A DNA stretch of 64,000 nt, taken from contig NC_065903.1 of NCBI RefSeq assembly GCF_905147045.1, positions 3,224,001-3,288,000 on the forward strand, written 5' to 3'. A model generated the notes under the pieces. The model was not told where the DNA came from. It did no database searches and worked only from the letters and a program-made list of their open reading frames with translations. The DNA comes from Nymphalis io (taxonomy: Eukaryota > Arthropoda > Insecta > Lepidoptera > Nymphalidae). Both the position numbers and the translations under genes were made by a program. This document shows, in pieces, positions 55,581 through 64,000 of this stretch (its first letter is position 1; every line of letters begins with the position of its first letter).

Positions 55581-56333
55581 TTTATGTGAGGCGATGTATA
55601 TTGTTTTTTTTTAAAAGGGAACCCATCTGTATGCTTTGTATACTTTAAACAAAAAGGAGGTTATATATCCGTCGAGTATGTTTAACAGATTCTCTGAAAC
55701 GACTTGACCGATTTAAAATATATTTAATAGGTGCTTTAAAGTAAAATCAACTTTTGCCCAAAATTGTCCCACATAATTTTCGCTTCAGTATAATATTATT
55801 TAAAGTATAATAATAATCAGTTCTCCGCGGTTTTTCACTTCACAGTTCATATATTTCGTTCAGTATTATTCTCATAAGAAACAAAATACATTTTGTTTTG
55901 TAAAATTTCGATCAACAGTTTTGATTTCGTGTTGATAGACAATGTTTCAATAAATAAATAAGAATTCAAATAAAAAAGATTAAGTAAAAAGGTTTAATTG
56001 TTAGATCAAATAAGTATATTAACTTTTTTTACGATCATTTTCAATAAACATTTCGAAAAAAAATCAATTCAAAACAATTCCCTTTTTGATTAGTTTACAG
56101 AACAATTAATAATATTATTGTTTTTAAATTAGGTACTTTAGCTTAATATGTTATTTTTGAAGTTCCAGCTAAGATAAGGAAATAAGACGTCAATTTTGAA
56201 TATTTTATATACTTAGATACATACAATAAATGAATACACTTAAAAATATATATATGTAGTTTATCATGATGAGCAGTATTTACAAAGATACTAACAGATA
56301 TTTGATATATATAAACTACTACACACCCTCAAA

Positions 56334-56575
56334 AAGCCGAGTTGGCCCAGTGGTAAGAATGCGTGAATCTTAACCGATGATCGTGGGTTCAAACCCGGAC
56401 AAGCACCACTGAATTTTCATGTGCTTCATTTGTGATTATAATTCATCTTGTGCTTTACGGTGAAGGAAAACATCGTGAGGAAACCTGCTTGTGTCTAATT
56501 TCACTGAAATTCTGCCACATGTGTATTCCACCAACCCACACTGGAGCAGCGCGATGGCATAAGCTACAAACCGCA
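56334..56575 (+). mobile_element. tRNA-derived SINE, family A, 3' end replaced
   Basis: Intact head 'gccgagttggcccagtggta' and B-box 'gtgggttcaaaccc', with body to 'ggcataagctacaaaccgca'. There the family sequence stops and unrelated GC-rich DNA follows, so the usual 'ggccttag...ggctgtt' end is missing. First recognised SINE after the Lar 3' region. Confidence 0.85.
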
Positions 56576-56909
56576 ACTGCCCGTGACTTGAAAACGGCAC
56601 CGCTTCAATTGCCGCTTCACCTGTCGACTGGCGTTCGCGTCGGCTGTTCCCGTGACCAGGTAAGTCAAATTTCATTATTATGAAACGGGAAGGTAATAAT
56701 GATAACTATATTTATTATTATTTTTTATTGTCATGGCCACATCATCGCATCCGTTATTCTGGTTGTCATAGCAACATATTTGTACAATAACGAATGACGT
56801 TCCGAAATGAGCCGGTCGGGTATTAAGTTCTGTTGTCACTCGAATGTGACGTCAGTAATGGTTACAGGCGGGCTTGGTGGACAATGCCGGCTTTAACTGT
56901 CGTGGAATA

Positions 56910-56985
56910 GCATGGCATGGCTTGGCTTGGCTTGGCTTGGCTTGCATGTGGCACGTGGCATGGCGATATGTAGCATGGCGTTATA
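56910..56985 (+). repeat. GGCTT / GGCAT pentanucleotide repeat
   Basis: 'gcatggcatggcttggcttg' continues as GGCTT units, then interrupted 'ggcacgtggcatggcg' variants. A pentameric microsatellite. Confidence 0.85.
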
Positions 56986-57354
56986 ATTATTTACTAATGA
57001 CATACAATTAAAAGATATTCGAAATAATTACTCACATTTGCTTGCCTAAATTCGAACCCGGGATCTTCAGATAAAATCCATCCGTTCTGTACACTGGTGC
57101 CTTTTTTATAACTCATGCGCTGAGTAAAGTAGTATAACAAAAGACATACACGAGTTTCGCTAAGTTTTAACAAGATAGACAATTCAAATGTTTCAAAGAG
57201 TTTTTCCTTACACAGATAATTAAAAAGATATATATTGTTATTATAACAATGTTTATCTTTTCACCAATGGCCGTTCAATATTAAAACGGGAATGTAAACA
57301 CTTCCAAATTCCAGAATTTAAATTTTCAAAAATCCTTAGTACTAACCTACTATG

Positions 57355-57705
57355 TAAACTGCCTCGTTGGTCTTGTGGCTAGATATAAGGCTGCAGATCC
57401 CGAGGTGATGGGTTCAACCCTAGGTCCGGCCGATAAAAATTTAGAGTATTGCTTTAGAAGATTTCTGTAGCAGTCTGGAGTCTGGAAATGTGTACACTCC
57501 CGTTCTTCAGAAAGCACGTAAGGCCGTTGGTCCTGCGCCTGAACTCTTGCCGGTCGTGTCGGATTGCCGTCCCATTGGATTATGAGTGTCGGAGAATAGA
57601 GAGTGCATCTGTGTTTGCGCATACACTTGTGCACTATTATATGTCCCGCGCATTGGCAAACTCCCTCGAGATTGGCCGCCGTGACCGAAATAGGTCTTGA
57701 GAGCA
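57355..57705 (+). mobile_element. tRNA-derived SINE, family C, full length
   Basis: About 350 bp. Head 'tgcctcgttggtcttgtggc', B-box 'gggttcaaccc', 'actcttgccggtcgtgtcgg', 'tgcgcatacacttgtgcact' and end 'gattggccgccgtgaccgaa' followed by 'atagg'. Best reference copy of family C. Confidence 0.9.
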
Positions 57706-57804
57706 TTATACTGTGTAAAAGGAACCCGTATGCAAATTTTCATGATTCTAGTCCCAGTAGTTTGGGCTGTGCGTTGATATCCCAGCCAGTCAAACAGTTA
57801 TTCT

Positions 57805-57841
57805 TATATATATATATTTATATATATATATATATATATAT
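57805..57841. repeat. (TA)n microsatellite
   Basis: TA repeat of about 37 bp with one interruption ('tatttata'). Confidence 0.9.
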
Positions 57842-58230
57842 TCTTAATAAACTACCCTCAAGGCCACCTAAACCTATTAGAAGTAACAATATTCGTAACA
57901 CGTCTCTTTCCTACTAACATTATTACAAGGATAATCATATTATCTAGAATTGTATCAGCATAAATTGAGCCAATGAAAACGTATTGTTATTAATTGCTAT
58001 ATATTGCGATATGGTTCCGAAGTTTTAAGTATATTAGTCGACGCAGAACCTTAACATACTTATGTAATGTAGCGATAGCTAACATAATATTATAGAGTAG
58101 GTAAGGTTTGTTTGTTTCATTTCGAATTGAAGCATAATTATATATAACTATAATCCGACTATTACCGTACACTAATTTTATGCTAGTATATAGTGTCTGT
58201 ATAGACATTAGGTACAGTTTGTAGAGTATC

Positions 58231-58525
58231 TACTGGTGGTAGGGCTTTGTGCAAGCTCGTCTGGGTAGGTACCACCCACTCATCAGATATTCTACCGCAA
58301 AACAGCAATACTTGATATTGTTGTGTTCCGGTTTGAAGGGTGAGTGAGCCAGTGTAATTACAGGCACAAGGGACATAAAATCTTAGTTCCCAAGGTTGGT
58401 GGCGCATTGGCTATAAGCGATGGTTGACATTTCTTACAATGCCAATGTCTAAGGGCGTTTGGTGACCACTTACCATCAGGTGGCCCATATGCTCGTCCAC
58501 CTTCCTATTCTATATAAAAAAAAAG
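58231..58525 (+). mobile_element. SINE-like repeat, family B, full length
   Basis: About 295 bp, 'tactggtggtagggctttgt' to 'atgctcgtccaccttcctat' and 'tctatataaaaaaaaag' (A-rich tail). Best reference copy of family B. No clear pol III boxes, so its class is uncertain. Confidence 0.88.
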
Positions 58526-58579
58526 TATATGTATGTGCATATGTTTTAATAAAATACATAATATGTCATTGTTGTTAAA

Positions 58580-58710
58580 GAAGCCGTGAAGGCTTAGAGT
58601 TTAGAAAACGTGAGTTTTACCCGTGCTCCTCGGTGAAAGAAAACAATATTAGGAAAACATACATGTGGTGGATGAAAATCTGCCACATTGAAAATGGGTG
58701 AAATTTGAAG
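58580..58710 (+). mobile_element. SINE family A, degenerate fragment
   Basis: 'cccgtgctcctcggtgaaag', 'aaaacatacatgtggtggat' and 'gaaaatctgccacattg' recall family A in order, with heavy decay. Confidence 0.5.
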
Positions 58711-61700
58711 TCGGAAACACATTCTTTATCACACCAAGACAAACTAAAATATACAAATATACACTTTGCCTTATCGCTAACGCAGCGATTTATTTGAGGC
58801 AATTTTTGGGACGAGTATTGATTATAAAATATATGTAATGAGTGAGTGTTTAATGTATTAAATAATTTAATATACACACACAACTGTATGAAATAAATTG
58901 TTACGATATTTTCTACATATTAATAAAATGCGATTCGTTTCTATGTGTGTTTCTTAAAATTATACATGTAACATGCAAATGTAGCTAAAAATACAGCTCA
59001 CGATAAAAATAAAATGAACCAGAACCACAAAAGCGACTGTATGTAATTACAAGCAAAAAAAATATTAAGGGGATATTTTATGGTGAACTATGACTGGTAG
59101 TCTTGTGTAGGACTCATACAAACAACGGATGTACTCTTCTACATCCTGCAAGCCTCTTAGGATTATCCTTCGATGAGCTAAGACATACCAATATAATATA
59201 AGTACCAGGCTTCAGATATATTTCGATTTGTGATGTGATATGAAAATAACACACTTTCTAACAATGAGATTTTAAATCAAAATATAATAAACGTTGTCGT
59301 GTGTTTTGCTGAGAATTCAAAGACACAATCTACAAGTACCACTGCTAGAAATCCTGGCAAATAATGCTTTCTATTGACAATGGCAATACAAAGCATACCA
59401 ACGGTAACCACTAAAGGTTGTCCTCTTAGCATTAGAGAGATTCCATATTGTTACTGATATTCTGATCCAAAATCTCAACATATATGTGGATATATGCAGT
59501 TATATTTATAAATTATAGAAGATGCGTTTCTACTGATGTAATTTTCCATATCTGGTTTGCGACGGTAATTCTTTATAAAATCATTCAACGTCTATTAACA
59601 TTTTGGTCACCGAATTAAAATAACTTAAACGAAGCAAGCGCACGTACGCAACACGGTGAAACACATGCGTGGAATACTCGTGTTCATATATGATAGCATC
59701 TAAATTGGAAACTTAATTTATCGAAAAAAATTTCGTGTATATACAGGGTGACATTACCTAATATTCCTTAGTGTGGACTCAGCTTATATAGCTTATAACT
59801 CGCTTTGTCTAGCCGTTAATTCATTGGCAAGCGTATCTCAGACTTTGAATGGAGCCGTATATTCTGTGACAGCTCAAACCGGTCAACTTAGAATACGTAT
59901 TACGGTCCCCACGATTGAAACGTCATGTTTGCATATCAATGGTCTGTACTGAAATTTGAAGGTGACATCCATTAACTCTGTATAAAGACATTTCATATTG
60001 TGAATCCGAACCGAGATCAATTTTATTGATTTAATTTATTAAGCCAGATAGAGTAATAATTACGTTTAACAATAAAATATTAATAAATATCATATTGTAC
60101 AATAGTATATAGAGCTTGGAGTTGGTATTCGTTGAATTTTTTATTACCTGGATGTATTAATATGTTTTGTTGTTATGTGTTATTGGTTTTTCTCGGTAGA
60201 ATCTATCGAGGGTAGATTTATTTGATTTAAATTTAATTTTATAAAATGGTATCTCAAAAGTATACTTGAATAAATATAATGACACTGAAAAATTAATTCT
60301 TAACACTGCCAGGGAATGATCATCATCATCATCAGCTCTGTTTATTGTCCAAGAACATTTATCTATATTTAATTGTTAACGCCTTACATAGACACAGTCA
60401 ATGCCTATATTAAAATAACAATTGTAACCGTTGGAGGAATTTTAATTTTGAATAAATCAACTTTTGTATCACTTTTGCTCTTTTTATGAATAATAAAAAT
60501 CTTTGCTCTCAATTTTTATTAAACTTTGGACACGATCGCAGTACGGATAAACGGTTTCCAAACATATCCCTAATTTGTTTCGGAGGAGCGCCTTTCAAAA
60601 GAAAGCAATGGACGCGAACACTCCACCAGATATGATTTAATTATTTCAGCCCACGAATAAAAGTTTGAACAAAGACTTAAATAACTGCTGAAACATTTTA
60701 GTCAAAGAGAAATAGATCAAAGAAATAAGTAGTATTTGTCTATGAATAACTAAGGAAGTGAAATGAATGCATATTTTTTAAATATGGCCTGAATATTCAT
60801 TTATCTTTTCAATAATCGCTTTTGCATAAATATATTTTATGAAAAACGCTTTATTATTTTTCCTCAAAACGGCTTTAAGCCTACATTTCATCATTTTTAA
60901 ACTTTTATTATGGCTTCCCTTCATCGTTGAAGGCACTTTACGTTTTTTCTAAAGGAGGCTGTAATATGATTAATTACTTTCACGTTTTACTAAATCGATA
61001 GGGCTATATGTTTAAATCATCGGCTTAGCCCGCCGGGTGCCATATTGGCCACCGCACCCGTGAAATAATCCCGCTATAAATAACTGACTGACGTTTGTCT
61101 GTGGTCCACAAAGAACAGATTATATTTATTGCGGTTCATTTACACAATCACTTGTGTTTTTTAATTATTTTTTTTGCCTATATAAGAATATACGAGCAAT
61201 AATATTATGAGCAACGTAAAGTTAAATTAATTATATTCTTTTTGATTAAGAAAAAGTTTCAAAAGTCACATCACTGAATAATTTATATTTGACCGTTATT
61301 CTTGAAAGAGAAGTATGCAATTTGCTTGGCCACATAATTACAGGGTAGAACTCGCTCCTTAATTCTTAAATAAGAAAGGCAAACGATGTCACGCAAAATA
61401 AGGCTTAATTTGACTGAAGTAATGGATATTACAGTGGGGTTCTATTTTGTAGAATGTAGGCTCAAACTTCAAGCGGCGTGACAGCATTCGAGTAAAATTT
61501 TATCTTAAAATAAAGGTTTATTTACATTGTATAAAATTGATACGTTTGTTTTAAATACAAGATAATGATAATGATTCGCCAATTTAGTGAATCATAACTA
61601 ATATTTTTGGATATACAACTTTGAACTTTGTACTTTAAACTTTTTATATATTGTCACCACGAACATCCCGACTTCTCTTAAATACAGTCGTCGTTTTCAT

Positions 61701-61797
61701 TAATCAATTTCATCCAGTACATGTATGCAAATGAAAATTGATAAGACTAAATCACTAAAATAATATTTACTTATAGATGTAATTTCTAATTATGTAT

Positions 61798-61831
61798 TTT
61801 TACAAAACACCGCTTGTGGTGTTTTGTAAAA
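61798..61831. repeat. Perfect 14-bp inverted repeat
   Basis: Arms 'ttttacaaaacacc' and 'ggtgttttgtaaaa' are separated by 'gcttgt'. Intergenic; terminator-like in shape but in a eukaryotic context. Confidence 0.9.
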
Positions 61832-62402
61832 CCACCGAATATAATTTTAGCCTAAGTCAGTCAGTCAGTCAGTAAGTCTTTAAACCGTTTGTTTTTAATT
61901 AAAGATAGATATCAAAAGGATGTTTATTTTAAAATCTATGAACAATGGAATAACCGAACACTTGGTTGAGCATTAATTATTTATTAGTTAAGACCCGACT
62001 CCCTGTGGGGTGACGAAGATCTTTATTAAGTGGCACAATTCATTTGGTGGGGAAGGGAGAAAGATTAATAGCTTCGTTTATAATAAACAATATTGTCCTT
62101 GTAAATGAGTTCGTTTAGGTAATATCTGAGGCTCAGGTATGGTAGCCGCTGAGTTCTATTATTATTTTAATAGACTCGATTATGTTTATGTGCCGCTATC
62201 ATTTAAGTCACTTATCTGAACATAAGCATGCGCATTTTATTTAACTAGGAATTTAAGGCCACTTTTGAGTAGGCATTTTATACGATTTATTAATTGTATA
62301 ATTTATATAGCTACCATGTTTCTTTAAATCTTTAAACGAGTAGACTAATACAGTCTACAGCTGATTAGCTTTTCTTAAAAATACATGTATTGGTTCATAA
62401 TA

Positions 62403-62475
62403 TTAACCATTTCTTTCGTAACCAATGTGCCACCAACCTTGAAAACTAAGATGTTATCTTCCTTGTGCCTGTGCG
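62403..62475 (-). mobile_element. Family B fragment
   Basis: 'aaccaatgtgccaccaacct' and 'ccttgtgcctgt' match the reverse complement of family B. Confidence 0.55.
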
Positions 62476-63092
62476 AGTACGCCAATCATTTTTACGGCTA
62501 CGACTACAGCTACGAGCATCTACGATGGAGGTTATCACGTGATCTTGGAGAGGTTGTTGGTTGAAGTACACATAAGATGATATGTTATATTGTTCGCTTA
62601 AAATGTCATAAGGATGATACAGGTATCCACTTTTTTACCAGTAAAAATTGCCAGTATCAAAAGCACAGATTCTGTATTCAGTAAATAATAATTTTCGTAC
62701 AAGGACTTTAGCGTTTTATCATACAATAGCGAGGGTATCGCTTGAGATAGGTATGTGAAGTGCGATCTTAAGATCTCCGCTCTAAATGTAATTATAATTA
62801 TGTTTAATATTTTTGAAAATTATATATAAAAATTTATTTAATATTTATTTGTTATATAAGTATAATGAATATTATTTAATAATAATAAATAATCATTTAT
62901 TTATTGAAGTAACAGAGACACATAAATATAAAAAAATAATAAAAAACCATAATGGATTAAACCCAACTAATACTGTTACTGCGCAAGCCGAAACTTTACA
63001 GCAGTGCTTTATAACTATACAGTTTAGTTTGTTAGCGATCATGTTCAAGATAGTATTGGAGCTGGCCCGCATCTCGCGAACCAAGGAGATAC

Positions 63093-63122
63093 ATATTTTT
63101 CTCATTATAATGAGAAAAATAT
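63093..63122. repeat. Perfect 30-bp palindrome
   Basis: 'atatttttctcatta' is followed immediately by its exact reverse complement. Confidence 0.9.
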
Positions 63123-63750
63123 AATACGCAATAATTATTGAGTTTAAACATCGTATATACGTATAAAAGTCAACATTCGTTGCAGAAAACTTGATTACTA
63201 TTTATACAAAATATATTATTATAAAATTATCCTAAAGTATTCTTGAACTATAAACTAATAGAATATTGTTTTAATACTTGCCATAACGAATAACGAACAG
63301 TAAAGCTATTCTATAAGAAAAAACTCAAAACTCACCACATGAAACGGTCCTAAAATGTTAGAAAGTGATATGTAACATTATAATACTAACACTAACATTA
63401 TAATAACATTATATATAATGTTTATAATACATGTACATATAACATTTCAAGAATACCGGCATCGAAATTGTATATCACCATAAGTCGGCTGTCGATATTT
63501 CAGGGTGAGTCAAATGTGTTTAATGTCAGAAATAGATATTGTTTCTCAAAATCCTTTCTGGGACACAAATCTCACGATTTCGTGCTTCGTACAATGTAAC
63601 CCTTTTCTACATCGGACATTGGACATCACCTGTCATGTCTTTAGTCTTTATATATTTCACAGAGACTTTCTTAGTTGAAATTTTATCTCATATGAAATGA
63701 TAGCGTACGTCTTCGTTTGTTCCTTGCGCGATAAGGTTCGGTACCTGAAA

Positions 63751-64000
63751 GACACTTTGATTGTCACAGTGTCTTAATATGGGTGGCACTTTGATTGTCA
63801 CAGTGTATTAATATGGGTGGCACTTTGATTGTCACAGTGTATTAATATGGGTGGCACTTTGATTGTCACAGTGTATTCATGTGGGTGGCATTTTGATTGT
63901 CACAGTGTATTCATGTGGGTGGCACTTTAATTATCACTAGGAATTAATATAGGTGGCACTTTGATTGTAACAGTGTATTAATATGGGTGGCACTTTGATT
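63751..64000 (+). repeat. 34-bp tandem repeat, at least 7.3 units, continuing past the window
   Basis: Units start at 63751, 63785, 63819, 63853, 63887, 63921, 63955 and 63989, each beginning '[gg]cactttgattgtcacagt' and ending 'gtattaatatgggt'. Units 2 and 3 are identical. Units 4 and 5 share 'ttcatgt', and unit 6 is the most diverged. The last unit is cut by the window end. Confidence 0.97.

Larger units (their letters stand above)
51804..55600 (+). other. Lar: Probable long 3' untranslated region of Lar
   Basis: From the stop codon to about 55.6 kb the sequence is AT-rich, has no credible coding ORF, and contains none of the SINE families that occur every few kb in the introns and in the flank beyond 56.3 kb. 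AATAAA signals occur at 51873, 52014, 54892 and 55575. The last is followed by a TG/T-rich stretch ('gaggcgatgtatattgttttttt'), as at a cleavage site. Several poly(A) isoforms are likely. The end point is inferred. Confidence 0.5.
58900..63750. other. Intergenic, mostly unique AT-rich DNA
   Basis: No gene was identified. It holds a short family B fragment (62403-62475), a segment at 59739-59986 starting 'atacagggtgac' with a weak inverted match near its end, a 14-bp hairpin at 61798-61831 and a 30-bp palindrome at 63093-63122. The 103-codon ORF at 62813-63124 has no recognisable domain. Confidence 0.6.

Noticed and set aside
61060..61110. 'gctataaata' considered as a promoter for a downstream gene
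   Set aside because: TATA-like strings are frequent in this AT-rich sequence and no coding exon follows within the window.
61798..61831. Hairpin considered as a rho-independent terminator
   Set aside because: Eukaryotic intergenic context with no adjacent gene; better seen as a neutral inverted repeat.
62813..63124. 103-codon ORF on + and an overlapping 70-codon ORF on -
   Set aside because: No recognisable domain, very AT-rich first half, and no splice or promoter context. The central part (about 62955-63090) is less AT-rich and could be a gene remnant, but I cannot support it.
63751..64000. Regular repeats considered as a CRISPR array
   Set aside because: The 34-bp units are directly tandem with no unique spacers, and the genome is eukaryotic; this is a minisatellite.

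Overview
This window is from a lepidopteran genome, most likely a butterfly. It is AT-rich and intron-rich, it is sprinkled with short tRNA-headed SINEs of the kind common in butterflies and moths, and its only clear gene is an arthropod-type receptor tyrosine phosphatase. The order is well supported by gene structure and repeat style. A family or species call would need a search.

The gene is Lar (leukocyte-antigen-related receptor protein tyrosine phosphatase) on the + strand. I could place 18 constitutive-looking coding exons plus one 24-nt mini-exon between 11274 and the TGA at 51801-51803. All junctions are GT-AG and in phase. The joined reading frame stays open for 1,843 residues with the mini-exon and 1,835 without it. 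The first exon here opens inside a codon near the end of Ig domain 2, so the promoter, signal peptide, Ig1 and the start of Ig2 lie upstream. I did not find them in 1-11273.

Layout: 1-11273 is probably 5' intron with SINE fragments. Ig2 (end) and Ig3 are at 11274-24218. Fibronectin type III repeats 1-5, in small exons, occupy 28212-42773. One uninterrupted 3.13-kb exon (42882-46011) carries FN6-FN9, the membrane-proximal region, the transmembrane segment, the catalytic phosphatase domain D1 and the first part of D2. Four small exons (46368-51803) finish D2. From 51804 to about 55600 lies an AT-rich stretch free of recognised SINEs, with several AATAAA signals, that looks like a long 3' UTR. 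From about 56300 to the end is intergenic sequence with SINEs, and a 34-bp tandem repeat runs off the window edge.

The protein would act at the cell surface. The Ig/FN3 ectodomain binds ligands (heparan sulphate proteoglycans and synaptic partners in known LAR proteins), D1 removes phosphate from tyrosine, and D2 is regulatory. In flies and worms this family guides axons and builds synapses.

Most notable: (i) a 24-nt in-frame mini-exon between FN1 and FN2, at a position different from the vertebrate LAR mini-exons I know of; (ii) repeated creation of perfect inverted repeats inside copies of one SINE-like family; (iii) a three-copy MITE-like family with terminal inverted repeats; (iv) a GC-rich insertion with a 13-bp target-site duplication; and (v) the 34-bp tandem array at the end. 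No CRISPR, operon or other prokaryotic-type system is present.
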